A stretch of 64,000 nt of DNA from Chrysaora quinquecirrha (lineage: Eukaryota; Cnidaria; Scyphozoa; Semaeostomeae; Pelagiidae). The DNA lies in NCBI GenBank assembly GCA_014526335.1, contig JACTAT010000108.1, positions 148,407-212,406 on the forward strand, given 5' to 3'. Below, piece after piece: positions 33,263-43,849 of this stretch (within the stretch, counting starts at the first letter, position 1; every line of letters begins with the position of its first letter). Below the pieces are notes generated by a model. The model saw nothing but the letters and a program-made list of their open reading frames with translations. It did not search any database and was not told where the DNA came from. The position numbers were made by a program, and so were the translations under genes.

Positions 33263-35795
33263 TCAAAGCGTTCCTTTGAATCTTTCGACCCTTTCATCGT
33301 GTTTTACTTTGAAAACCCATTTGCATCCGATTGTGTTACGTCCAGGTGGTAATTCCGTAAGTGTCCAAGTTTCATTTTCTATTAATGATTCATATTCAGA
33401 TTCAGCTGCAGCTTTCCATTTTTCAGCATATTTGCTGTGTAAGGCTTCTTTCAATGTCTTTGGTTCTTCAATCTCAGTTACATAGTAGACATAATGATCA
33501 ATATTGCTTTCTGCAACTGTTTTCTCCGCATATTCAGCGATGCCATATCTGACTGGTGGTCGATGTGGTCGTTCTGACTGTCGAGTCCTTTCTGACCGGA
33601 CAGTTTCAGTCGATTCACTATCAGACGAGTTTAATTCTATTTGCAGTGTGTCATTAGGCTCTGTTACTTCTTCAGTTTTGGTGTCCCTTTTTCCAAAATC
33701 TGTTTCATTGAATTCTACGTCTCTTCGTACGACAATTTTTCTTGTTTCCTCGTCAAACAGCCTGTACCCTTTTGAGTGCCTGGCATAACCAACAAAGCGA
33801 AACTTATTTGCTTTCTTGTCCAGTTTACGACGTTCAGCTTCTGGTATATGCGCGTAAGCCATGCATCCGAATACTTTCATGTGCTTTATATTCGGTATTC
33901 TTCCATACCATTTTTCATAAGGTGTTATGTCTTTAAGTGCTGATGTTGGTGTGCGATTGTTTATGTATGCTGATGTAGCTACGGCTTCTGCCCAATACAT
34001 GTTTGGGAGATCGGCATGAGAGAGCATTGAGCGTGCTGATTCCATTAGGGTTCGGTTCATTCTCTCAGCTACACCATTTTGTTGGGGTGTATTAGCAACC
34101 GTCAGCTCATGGCGTATTCCTTTATCTTTGAGAAATTCCTCGAATTCTTTCGACAAATACTCGCCACCATTGTCTGTTCTAAGTGTTCCGATTCTCTCTT
34201 TAGCTTCGTTTGTAACAAGAGCATTGAATTCTTTTGAACTTATCCAACACCTCTGACTTATTTCTGATGAAATAAACTGCACAGCAGCGACTGAAGTCAT
34301 CGATAAATGTAACGAAATATCTCTTTCTGCCAATCGATTCAGTCTGCATAGGGCCACACACATCGCTATATACTAGCTGAAGTTTTCTGGTTGAGCGTAT
34401 TTTATTTCTCCGAATGGTTTGAATGGTCTGCGACACATTTTGCCTTCAATGCATCCTTCACAGAACGAAAGCGTTTCCGTTCTAGGAATTCTTATACCAG
34501 TCATAGTGTTCTTTCTTGAAATATCTCTCAACGCTTGCTTGTTTATATGACCCAATCGCTGGTGCCATAAGTCAAGTTCATTGCTGTGCTCTAGTGTCAG
34601 TGTTGCATGCTCTAATGGAGTGGGTTTACAGTCCAAATGATAGAGTTTGTCTGTAAGTGATCTCATACCATGCAGATTTCCCTTTTTATCACGAATCCAA
34701 CACCGTGAGCGACCAAAACGCATAGTATGTCCTTTCTCTGTTGCTGCTCGAACAGAGTACAGATTGCACGAGAGTTTGGGTACATACAGTACATTATACA
34801 GCAATGCTGGCTTCGAATCGCTTATTCGAAATGTCATAGTCAAGCATACATTTCCAATACCGATAGCTTCTACTGTTCTCGCATCGCCTAGTGCGACCAT
34901 TTCTGGTTTTTTGAATTCCCAGTAATCCTTGAACAGGCTTCTATCCGGAGTCATGTGCTTTGATGCTCCAGAGTCGACAAGCCATTTTTCCATTTGCTGG
35001 GCTTCAGCTGAACACTCTGTTGCAGCTACAAACACTTCTGGTGAGTCCGACCCACTGTCTTTCTCTTCAGCTGTCTTTGCTTTATGTTTCTCAAACTTGC
35101 TCTTTTTCGGACAGTTACGACGTATGTGCCCTGCTTCACCACAACCATAACAGATCGTTTGTTTTCGTTGGTTGAATTTATTGGCCTTTGGTGTGCTTAC
35201 CAAAGCAGAGGCTCCAGAAATAGCAGGCATGGAACTAGACTGTTTCTGTTCCTCGTTAATAAGAGCTTGCTGCACGAAGTCCAATTTGACATCATCTACT
35301 CTGGCTTCTAAGGCTGTCACGAGCGTTGAGTAACTTGATGGCAAACTTCCAGGAAGCGTAACTACTTGGTCGTCCTCTGAAATTGGAGCTCGTATCGCTG
35401 AAAGTTTGTCTGTTATTTCTTTCATTTCCTTCAGGTGCTGTTGCATCGGTGTATTTTCTTTCATTTGAGTTCGAAAATACCTTTTCTTGAGAAAGAGTTT
35501 ACTTGCTAGAGTTTCTCTTTCGAAATGACCTTTTAGCGTGTCCCAAGCTTCCTTTGGACTATTGCACGAAGTAATCAAATACAACTGTGACGAAGCTATA
35601 GCTAGGACAATATGTGCCAAGGATTTCTATAATTTTTGAGTGAATTCTGCTTCACGTTGTTGGGACGATTGCGGTGGTAAAACTACCTTCCACAACTCCC
35701 CATAGGCCTTTCGCCAATAACAAATGACGCATTTGAAATTTCCAAGTACTCCAATTCGTACCGTCCAGCTTCTCGACTGACCATTTCTTTTCCAT
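33263..35795 (-). pseudogene. Copia gag-pol, frameshifted and truncated
   Basis: ATG 35795 starts gag (WSVEKLDGTNWSTWKFQM). A frameshift comes near 35640, then a 415-codon frame (35620-34373) with the gag zinc knuckle CYGCGEAGHIRRNC, the protease motif WLVDSGASKHM and the integrase zinc motif (LWHQRLGH...CEGCIEGK). Two further frame changes occur in integrase, which shows VYSDVCGPM, TLRTDNGGEY and NGVAERMNRTL (the D, D and E residues). After the integrase C-terminus the frame enters the first residues before RT (GCKWVFKVKHDE) and stops at 33263. RT and RNase H are gone. Confidence 0.88.
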
Positions 35796-35917
35796 TTTCG
35801 TTGAAATATATAAATAATATTTCCCGAAGAAAAATAAACTGCGATATCCTCGAAGCACAACTTATTTCAAAACTTTCGACTTCTGTAAAGACCTATTTTG
35901 AACACTTGTTTACAATT

Positions 35918-35934
35918 GCGCTGGGCCCATAACC
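35918..35934 (-). promoter_or_regulatory. Copia primer binding site for initiator tRNA-Met half
   Basis: The + strand reads GCGCTGGGCCCATAACC, the anticodon stem-loop of animal initiator tRNA-Met, so the element's RNA is complementary to it. Priming from within the tRNA rather than its 3' CCA end is the known half-tRNA mechanism of Drosophila copia. Confidence 0.85.
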
Positions 35935-36087
35935 TGTTATAAATTTGGTGTTTCCACACAGCGTCAATTACAAGAATGATTAAATATTGATTATACATGC
36001 TTTTTACAGCTACGCAGCAGATGCAGTTGCCAATTTGCAACTTAACATAAACAAGCTCATTAAATAGCTAAATTTAGACATTCCACA
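35935..36087 (-). repeat. Copia 5' LTR
   Basis: This is the partner of 33040-33197. The promoter and start of transcription would be on the - strand here. No strong TATA box stands out in 153 bp. Confidence 0.9.
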
Positions 36088-36459
36088 ATTTCTGCTATAA
36101 CTCATTTGTTAATAGAAACAAATTTATGCAGAGACCTGAGACTTTTTTAGATATAAATGATGCAGTAAGGGAATATAGATAATAAATGAATTATAAAAAA
36201 AATTTGAAATTAAAAACTCATTTATAGCTTCGTAGATTTTGATCATAATAGACTTAGTATAAAGTATTTTTTTTAATGTAAATTAGTTTTGATAATTATG
36301 AGCGCTCATATATTGTAATACCTTCCAATATACATTTGTAACTAATTCATTAAAATGTTATGTATTAGAATTTAGTAATAATTTGTAATTGGTTAGGGGC
36401 CATCTCGGCCTATACACCATTACTGAAAAAAAAAAAAAAATTATATATATATTAGCTTA

Positions 36460-37000
36460 TCGTTTTGTTTAGTTCGTGTACTCGCGTGAGATAATTATAC
36501 TCAGCGAGAAGTATGTATACTTCAACGACGAGGAATCCCTACTCGCTAGGAAAGTCTACTAGCGTGGAATCCCTACTCGGCGTTAATGCCCCATATATCA
36601 GTAGTTTCTTATGTATACTTCAACGACGAGGAATCCCTACTCGCTAGGAAAGTCTACTAGCGTGGAATCCCTACTCGGCGTTGATACCCCATGTATCAGT
36701 AGTTTCTTATGTATACTTCGACGACGAGGAATCCTTGCTCGCTAGGAAAGTCTACTAGCGTAGAATCCCTACTCGGTGTTAATGCCCCATATATCATTAG
36801 ATCTTTATGTTGTTTAAATATATTGTGTTTCGTTTATACGACCTCAATACCGCCACTGCTGTGTCCTTTCTTCGTTGCATCTAGAGGCTTTACATTATTA
36901 CCAGTTGGTAGGCAATGTCTAGCAACGCATTTACCAGTTACCCTGATTTGTCTAGGTTCATTGATCGCACCGGGTTGCCTGGTGGCCGCTAGGCGTTAAG
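36460..37000 (+). repeat. Three 98-bp tandem repeats in an LTR-like fragment
   Basis: TGTATACTTC starts copies at 36514, 36612 and 36710, a period of exactly 98 bp. Each copy holds the paired motifs GAGGAATCCCTACTCG and GTGGAATCCCTACTCGG around GCTAGGAAAGTCTACTAGC, which is nearly self-complementary. After the array comes a short frame from ATG 36916 (SSNAFTSYPDLSRF) that ends at 36990. The whole could be an LTR with a leader and gag start of an otherwise missing LTR element; that reading is weak. Confidence 0.55.
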
Positions 37001-37389
37001 TGAAAATTTTCGAGTTTTCTTCATTTTCCAACCCTGTTTCATGGGGTTTTGAATAAATCGGACCCATTTGTAAAGCATTAACGCCACCACAATTTCCAGC
37101 TAACTGTGCAGTAACAGCAAAAATACGGCACGGGAACATAGCATTTTGTACAAAAGAAATAAATATAGATTTCGAGATTCCATGGCGATTTCGTCCTAAC
37201 TCGGAATGAACAACAAACAGAGGTAGGATTCGCTTTTGACAGAAAATCTTTTATAAATCTTCTGAAATAACAATGGTTCAATGCAGCAGTAGGAAACAAA
37301 TATTTTTATTTTCAACAAAAGCGGAACACTTGAAATGTTGAAGTAAAATAGAGTTGTCTTTGCATAGCATTGTTTTCGTATTAGTGTTT

Positions 37390-38170
37390 ATCACCCCTTG
37401 TCTAACATTGCCTGCATGTATACAATAAAAACACAAGTCCCCATAGTTAGGCTCGAGCTGGGCCGAAATTATAATGTAATCATGATGCACCTTGCGCCTG
37501 TATCTTTTTACTTAAATTTTGTAAAAAGAGCTTTATCAAAACGAAAGGAGCATTTAAAGAAACTATCTATGACTTTGAGAGTCTCTTGCGGAAACTGTCT
37601 TGGTGTCAAATTTAACCTGAATTCTATTCTATTGACATCTATCTGAAATTTTTCTTGATGCTCCCGCAGGAGTTCTCATGTGTAGAGTTTCCTTATACGG
37701 GGAAATGAACACTAATCCCCTAAAACAAGTTCTTTTGCGAACACAATTCTATTTGACTCCAAATTTGAAAAGTTCTGCGAGATCGAATTCCGCGTTACTG
37801 ATTTTGCCATAACTTTTCTATACAGGTCTTTCATCGCTAAAAGCCGCAGATAGTTTCTTTAAATGCTCTTTTCTTCTTGATGAAGTTCTTTTTACAAAAT
37901 TTATGTAAAACTATACAATCGAATGTGAATGAAATGTACAAGCTCAAGGTGCATCATGATTATATTATTATTTAGGCTCAGCACGGGCCTCGCCATATAC
38001 CGACTTCTGTTTTCATTGTGTGTACCTGCAGGTGATGTCAGAAAAGGGACGATGAACACTAATACGAAAGCAAGTCTTTGTAACGACAACTCTATTTGAC
38101 TTAAAATTAGAGAAGTTCCGCGAGATCGAATTCTTTGCCATAAGGCGAGAATCAAAAACGCGGAACTTCA
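37390..38170. repeat. Foldback relative of the 374-bp satellite
   Basis: The + oriented arm at about 37390-37580 and the inverted arm at about 37800-38170 match the two orientations of the satellite unit found at 53.85-58.29 kb (motifs GAGCATTTAAAGAAACTATC and its complement). The spacer 37580-37685 (TGACATCTAT...GCTCCCGCAGGA) also matches the spacer of the big array at 55222-55315. This locus is thus a single-unit version of the same inverted structure. Confidence 0.75.
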
Positions 38171-38185
38171 TTGGCTATCTTTAAA

Positions 38186-38345
38186 ACCCGGAATGAGGAA
38201 TCGGAATCGGAATCGGAATCGGAACCGGAATCGGAATCAGAATCGGAATCGGAATCGGAATCGGAATCGGAATCGGAATCGGAATCGGAATGGCTATATT
38301 AAAACCTTGAACGAGGAATCCGAATTGGAACTGCAATCGGAATCG
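38186..38345 (+). repeat. GGAATC hexanucleotide minisatellite
   Basis: About 16 near-perfect copies of GGAATC run from 38197 to 38293, introduced by TTTAAAACCCGGAATGAGG. The lead-in matches that of the minisatellite at 48408. Confidence 0.85.
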
Positions 38346-38687
38346 ACATCAATAAATGTAATTAATTCATTACGTTGATTTGTAGGCTTTCTGAAAGATC
38401 TTAAGTAGGGACAAATGACAAAGCTGAACCAGAAAATAGATTGTGCAGCTGTTTGTGTAATAGAAATTGATTATTTTCATCACAGATTTAAAAAAAATAT
38501 CAGAAAGCAAAGCATGTCTTCCCTCCTCAATTAATCGATTCAACACAATTTTAATTAGGAGCTTTTGAATTCTGATGAACGAGGGTAACAGGAATCAACG
38601 AAAGAAAACAGCATTGGCAATAGAAATTCATAAAAAAGATGCAAAACGTCCAGAAATGTATTACAAGCAAAACTTCTACAAAAAATA

Positions 38688-39088
38688 TTTTTTGAATAAC
38701 TTTCCTAAGTAATATAGACAACAAAACAATTGAGAATATTTAATAAGATAATATAGACAATAAAACAAGCTTTTAGTATTGAGAGTAATAAGAAAATTAT
38801 ATGCAACTGGAGAGGTTATCTAACATTATTCAATTTCATTTATGGAAACTTCTCCGCCAACGATCTGAAAATAGTCAAAAAATTTCTTCCCCTCTTATGC
38901 AGAGAGCATCTTGATGCACTCAGTCGTGAATTTTGCTGGTTGCCATTTCAATCTTGAAATTAACAATTAATGTATATATAATTTTCTTATTACTTTCAAT
39001 ACTAAAAGCTTGTTTTATTGTCTATATTATCTAATTAGATATTCTCAATTGTTTTGTTGTCTATATTACTTAGGAAAGTTATTCAAAA
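38688..39088. repeat. Foldback with 115-bp arms
   Basis: Arm 38688-38802 and inverted arm 38975-39088 differ at only a few positions (core TTTTATTGTCTATATTATC). The loop is 172 bp. The element lies between satellite-derived fragments and noncoding sequence and is probably a nested foldback transposon. Confidence 0.8.
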
Positions 39089-39094
39089 GATAGC

Positions 39095-39235
39095 CGAACT
39101 TCATTTAGTGGAACTTCTCTAGACAGGTCGGTCGCTGCTCAAAGTCATAGATAATTTCTTTAAATGCTCTTTTGGCCTTGATGAAGTTCCTTTTGCAAAA
39201 TTAAAGTAAAAAGATACAATCGAATGTGAACGAAT
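39095..39235 (-). repeat. Partial 374-bp satellite unit
   Basis: The inverted orientation of the satellite unit is recognisable from CTCTAGACAGGTCGGT to GATACAATCGAATGTGAA. It is truncated on both sides. Confidence 0.65.
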
Positions 39236-40090
39236 ATTCGATACCCAAAATCTGATAAGTCTAAGAAGCTACCTGGGCAGAAATCACATGAAGAAATGAC
39301 GAAGGAAAAGCTAAGCTCATTTTCTGCCTTTTTTTCTTGGATCGTACAGCTTAAGAATTAAAACCCAATTAAACTTAATCAAATCAAACTTAATGTTATT
39401 TTTACTTCCCCCAAGCGCATATCCTCTTTCTTTCCAATCAAAGACGAAATTCCTACCCGAATATCCTCTAACATAGTTTATAAATTTAACCCTTTAAGGG
39501 GCAGGGAAGCAGATCTTCTACAAATGACGCAAGGGGCTCCCACCTTTATAGCATTGATTGAAAGGCCTGAATTTGATATATTCCATGTTATATTCTGTTA
39601 TCATATGGTTAGGCCTAGGGCATTTGTTGTTGGATGTTCGTCACCGACAAATGGAGTAACTCAAATTTGTCTGTCATGTACTCGTCATTTTCTCAATTTA
39701 CACCGCCATTTTGTCCTAAGACTAAAACATAAAAGTTTAATTTTCTTGAAGCTAAGGACCTTGAAGTCGTAGAGTAGATGCTTTTTCCGCAGCAATAATG
39801 TTGCTTTTTCGTACATTCATACTAACAGCTGAATTTCGTTAAGTTGGTAACTGCCAGAACGAATTATAAATTTGGGAGGAATAAATTATCAAAAAATCGT
39901 CCACGCCCCCCAGACAAAAACTTTTAATGGATTTGCCCTTTTTGCACCTATGTCAAATTGTCCTGAACGTTTCAGACTGTCATACGGTTAGTTTTCAGTG
40001 CTTTGCTAGTTGGCAGCGTTCGCGTTCGCGCCCTTTCATTTCTGTTTTTCCCATGGTTTTCTTTGCCTGTTTTGCGTCATCTAGTTTCTG
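39236..40090. other. Intergenic, nothing recognised
   Basis: Short frames without domains precede the LINE fragment. Confidence 0.4.
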
Positions 40091-40094
40091 TGCG

Positions 40095-41181
40095 CGGGTT
40101 CCTGTCTTGGTCCTCTTTTGTTTCTTATCTATATCAATGACCTTCCACACGATGTAGGTCTCTCTGAAAGAGAGTAAAGTGACCATGTACGCTGACGATA
40201 CTAGCATCTCTTACTCCTCTGCAATTCTTACAGACATAAATCAAACTCTAAATAATGAACTGAATCTTCTGAAGCAATGGCTGCAAGGTAATAAACTTTC
40301 TTTGAATGTCCTCAAAACTCAGGCTCTCGTTGTTGGTTCCCAACCAAAAATTAAGATAATTGCAGATAATAGAGATGATCAGCCACAGTTTTTTATCGGG
40401 GATTCTCCAGTTGAAAATGTAGAGCAAACAAGGTATCTTGGTTTGATAGTCGATCGAAACCTAACTTGGAAAGAACATATCAACAGTCTCCGTACGAAAA
40501 TTTCACGTGCCATTGGTTTTTTGAAATACACAAGGAAATATCTACCTGAAAATACTTTAATCAAACTGTATAGGGGGATTGTCGAGCCTCACTTTCGGTT
40601 CTGTTGTTCAGTGTGGGGAAACTGTGGAGTAACGCAATTACAAGCCTTACAAAAGTTACAGAATCGAGCCGCTAGAATTATAACTAAAAGTAATTACGAT
40701 GCTCCAGCAATGCCGATAATTCGCAAATTAAAATTGCTTCCTGTTACTGATATTATTAGTAGTGAAACTGCAACAATCATGTACAAGTCGCTTAATGGTC
40801 TTGCACCTGAATACCTCTCCAATTTGTTTGTCAAAAATTCAACTCTAAATAGGAGAAATCTAAGAAACACGATAACGGATCTTTCGCTGCCCTTACGTAA
40901 AACCCTAAATGGGCAAAAAGCTGTATCTTTTAGGGGATCTAAGCTATGGAATAACCTTGACATTCATGTAAAGCAGGCCCCATCCCTTGCCACTTTTAAG
41001 AAAACCCTCAAAAGTAAACTTTGTATTTAAAATTAACGTTTAATTGTTTTTAGTAGCACGTACTTCTTAAGACAATAAATTGTAATTAGCATGTAGCACG
41101 GCCCCCTGAAAAGCAGTCCTGATGGATTGACGGGGCTACCGTGCATAAATAATTAAAAATGAATGAATGAATGAATGAATA
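40095..41181 (+). mobile_element. 5'-truncated LINE with GAAT-repeat tail
   Basis: RT coding starts at a GSVLGPLLFLIYINDLP-like motif near 40097, with a small frameshift near 40160. It is then open from 40179 to 41030 with MYADDTSI, TRYLGLIVDRNLTW, KLYRGIVEPHFRF and the terminal FRGSKLWNNL. The 3' UTR ends in GAATGAATGAATGAATGAAT (41161-41180), a short-repeat tail typical of CR1/L2-like LINEs. It is clearly different from the LINE at 31829. Confidence 0.85.
40179..41030 (+). CDS. LINE ORF2 C-terminal part (RT)
   Basis: The open frame has 283 codons, starting just upstream of YADD, with the thumb and the conserved C-terminal tail (SLATFKKTLKSKLC). The endonuclease and RT fingers are absent. 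The final segment, without frameshifts, suggests fairly recent insertion. The family looks CR1/jockey-like. Confidence 0.75.
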   Translation: MTMYADDTSISYSSAILTDINQTLNNELNLLKQWLQGNKLSLNVLKTQALVVGSQPKIKIIADNRDDQPQFFIGDSPVENVEQTRYLGLIVDRNLTWKEHINSLRTKISRAIGFLKYTRKYLPENTLIKLYRGIVEPHFRFCCSVWGNCGVTQLQALQKLQNRAARIITKSNYDAPAMPIIRKLKLLPVTDIISSETATIMYKSLNGLAPEYLSNLFVKNSTLNRRNLRNTITDLSLPLRKTLNGQKAVSFRGSKLWNNLDIHVKQAPSLATFKKTLKSKLCI

Positions 41182-41356
41182 GAAGCACTGTGAAATATCC
41201 CTGGGGTGGGGTACTCCATAATGTAGGCTGACAGGTATGTGCTCCTCATATATGCGGGATTTTCTTCGAAAATTCGTTACAACTGGGTCCGATTTATTCC
41301 TAAAATACCTCTAAAATGGGTATAGAATTAAATTTCATGTGTTAACGAGCTAGCTT

Positions 41357-41491
41357 TAATCCAATTCTTAGGAATCCAATTACAGCAGCCAAGGTTGATC
41401 AATTGTCGTTAGAACTCATCCATTATCCTGATAAGGCAAAAGCGAACAGCTGATTATGTAGTTTAACAAATGGTTTCAAAAGTGGTTATAA
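41357..41491 (+). pseudogene. 135-bp fragment of the DIRS-type element
   Basis: The sequence matches 29131-29268 of the DIRS-type element along its length with scattered differences, for example TTGATCAATTGTCGT and TTATCCTGATAAGGC in both. The match stops exactly where the TGTGGTGG minisatellite lead-in begins. Confidence 0.8.
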
Positions 41492-41850
41492 GCACGCTAG
41501 CAAATCTATAATCACTACTGTGGTGGATAATCACTACTGTGGTAGTGCTATTTGCGTACTGTGGTAGTAGTTTCTGCGTACTGTGGTGGATAATTACTAC
41601 TTGTGGTGGGTTACTATGCTTGCGGTGGTGTCAGTTTTGGCGTACTGTGGGGGATAATCACTATATGTGGTGGGTTACCATGCTTGCGGTGGTGGCAGTT
41701 TTGGCGTACTGTGGTGGATAATCAATACTGTGGTTGGTTATTATGCTTGATGTGGTGAATTACTATGCTTGATGTGGTGGTAGTTTTTGCGTACTGTGGT
41801 GGATAATCACCACTGTGGTGGTTATTATGCTTGATGTGGTGGTTACATTT
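41492..41850 (+). repeat. TGTGGTGG-type minisatellite, copy 2
   Basis: Repeats of GCGTACTGTGGTGGATAATC and TTACTATGCTTGATGTGGTGG are introduced by CACGCTAGCAAATCTATA. It shares both lead-in and motif with 1313-1535. Confidence 0.8.
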
Positions 41851-42371
41851 TGTTAAATGACTTTAATTGTTGGATCGGATGTATTGTGGTTAAAAAAATT
41901 GGATGCAATTGTTCACTTTTTTCGTCTACAACCTCGATCATTGATTGATGGATAGCCCGCCCATGATGCAAGCATGATTTTCCTCTCGCCTCTCAATGTA
42001 GTATGTGTATGAAATGGGATATGAAATTGTGACTTCAAATTTTATTCATTTCCATGATTCAGCAAAGTTCTAACTATACTGTATTGCTTTTTTGTCAATT
42101 CATCAAACGGATTTTGTCGTAAGAGAAATAATTCCTTCCTTCAAGCCTGATTGTGACTGAGACTCTCTCGTTTAGAAAAAGTGATTTTGAGAGACTTGAA
42201 GAGAGAAATATCTGTTGCTGCCTGCATTTACATTCGACCGGTGCAGAAGGGTCTACCAGTAAAATCGATAACAAAGGTAGGCTGTGTTCTTATGATGCCT
42301 TTCAGCATTAGACGGGCTCATTCCCTTAAACGAATTTTTTATATAACTTCTCTGTTTTCAGATTTTGAGTT
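41851..42371. other. Intergenic, nothing certain
   Basis: A frame at 42181-42378 might hold an upstream exon of the zinc-finger/UBX-like exons, but no motif supports it. Confidence 0.35.
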
Positions 42372-42372
42372 C

Positions 42373-42472
42373 AATTAACTGCCCAACTGCCGAGTGCAAG
42401 AGCTGCGGAGAACATGTTGCGATAAATAAATTTGAGCAACATGACGCGACTGTGCATCAAAGTGCAAAATAA
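42373..42472 (+). CDS. Possible exon with CxxC...H...H zinc-finger-like motif
   Basis: After a TTTTCAG acceptor at 42361 the sequence reads ILSSINCPTAECKSCGEHV and then FEQHDATVHQ before a stop at 42470. The Cys and His spacing is zinc-finger-like. It may belong with the exons at 42905-43815, but the stop means that it would be a terminal exon or a decayed one. Confidence 0.35.
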
Positions 42473-42904
42473 GTTTTCTGTAAAGTACCTGCCTTTTGCT
42501 AAAAATTCTCCAGACCAGTGGAAACTTCTTTCCCTTGTCTATTGAACACTCAATTACCATCATATAAGTGACCAATTTGAGAAATATGTAGCATTGATGT
42601 AACCATGGCATTTGCGCATCATCATAGAGAAAAGAGGTATTTTTTAATATGACCAGTGACCCCAGACCTGATACTGAATTCAGGGGGAAAGTCTTTCGCT
42701 CTTTATCAGAGTTTAATGATGACATCGCATTTTTCAATGCAGGAACGAAGTTATTGATTTAGAAAGCGTTGCCGTAAGTGGCAATGCGAGAGATACGGAG
42801 CTTGAAAGGGTTACGTTCCTACATTTACCATGCACGATTTCTCGATCTACTTACGCTACTGTTTTCTTAGCCCGTTTTAATTGTTTTTTCTTCAAATCAA
42901 CCAG

Positions 42905-43815
42905 GATTTTGAAACTACAATTGGTAGTTTTGATGACGACGACTTCAACCCAGATGATTTCCTAAAACCGCTGTCCCCATTGCCACTCCTCTTCACAAGT
43001 GAGGATGCCTGTGTTGGAGAGAATTCTAGGCACAACAACACTGGTTCGCTTACTGCCAAATGTAACCAGTCGAAAGCACAGGTAGTTGTTATTCAGATGA
43101 CTTTCTTCTACCTCCTACTGAATTTAAGTAGTCATAATGGTGACAAATAGTTAGCCCATAGTTAGCTACAGTTATAAGTGGCAAATCTTCTATTGCAGTT
43201 CGTTGCAATGTCGATGAATATTTCATTAATTTGCCCTTCTGTATGTAGGGTGTAGTTCCAAATGAGCTGCAGGAGACAGCGCAGAAACTCAGGGATGAAG
43301 AAAACAATGAGGTGAAGAGTTTAATTCGACTCACTGCCTCGTATTGCTCCCTTTTCGCAAAGGAATTATTTCTTTAATTGTTCCAAAAAGGACAATCTTC
43401 GTCCAATGCCTAAACCTGATGTGCAAATATTGAAAACAAAACTTTAGAAATTATTTTAATTTTAACAAGTCAGCAGTATTTGTGTTTTTTTTGTTATTTT
43501 GCTTTTAGAAGTGCGAGTTTGGTTCCCCATTTCATTGTTATGTCCAGTACTGCTTTTTTACAAACTCTTGCTGCTAAATGTCCGATAGAATCTTGACAAT
43601 CATCATTTGCTGGCGTTCATTTGCGTACCTATATTTTTGCATCTGCTACCTTTTTCCAATGAGCTGTCTTATTTATATACCCTGGTTTCGAGAATCTTGT
43701 AAACGACGACTGCCACAAGAGCCATCAGAAGGATCCAACGCAGTGCCAATCAGATTTAGATTGCCAGGTGGCAAGAGAGTGTGTCGTAGATTCGACTCTT
43801 CATGTGATGTAGAGG
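42905..43815 (+). pseudogene. Gene fragment with UBX-like exon
   Basis: Three exon-like blocks are seen. 42905-43081 (59 codons, CAG acceptor, GTAGTT donor) is acidic (GSFDDDDFNPDDFL). 43249-43311 (21 codons, TAG acceptor, GTGAAG donor) is charged. 43693-43815 reads CKRRLPQEPSEGSNAVPIRF and RLPGGKRVCRRFDSSCDVE, like the first half of a UBX ubiquitin-fold domain. The first two join in phase 0; the third does not fit directly, so an exon is missing or the fragment is broken. No downstream half of the UBX domain is found, and none of the downstream kilobase resembles it. This may be a captured or decayed gene fragment. Confidence 0.4.
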
Positions 43816-43849
43816 TTCAGTATTTCCTATAAACTTAGTAGTCTATGTC

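Larger units (their letters stand above)
33040..36087 (-). mobile_element. Copia-type LTR element with RT/RNase H deleted
   Basis: LTRs at 33040-33197 (158 bp) and 35935-36087 (153 bp) differ at several sites and by two small indels. Both run TG...CA. A 5-bp duplication, ATTTC, flanks the element (33035-33039 and 36088-36092). The primer site next to the 5' LTR (35918-35934) equals the anticodon arm of initiator methionine tRNA, as in Drosophila copia. The polypurine tract AAGTGGGAG abuts the 3' LTR. The internal part is only 2.7 kb: reverse transcriptase and RNase H are missing after the linker that follows integrase. Confidence 0.92.
31829..36440 (+). mobile_element. 5'-truncated LINE, split by a Copia insertion
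   Basis: Coding sequence starts abruptly just before YADDLVLIS, the reverse-transcriptase catalytic motif, at 31861. It continues to 33039, with a CPYC...H...C zinc-finger-like motif near the end. At 33040 the Copia element starts. After the Copia, at 36088, the same frame resumes with NFCYNSFVNRNKF and ends at a TAA at about 36180. The 3' UTR ends in a run of A at 36426-36440. Apart from the insertion the ORF is open, so the LINE is relatively young. The open frame that runs into the LTR (to 33093) is an artefact of the insertion. Confidence 0.85.

Noticed and set aside
35918..35934. A tRNA-Met gene fragment
   Set aside because: Only the anticodon arm is present, and it abuts the Copia LTR exactly at the primer-site position, so it is a primer binding site.
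38193..38378. Arg-Asn repeat frame
   Set aside because: It is a translation of the GGAATC minisatellite.
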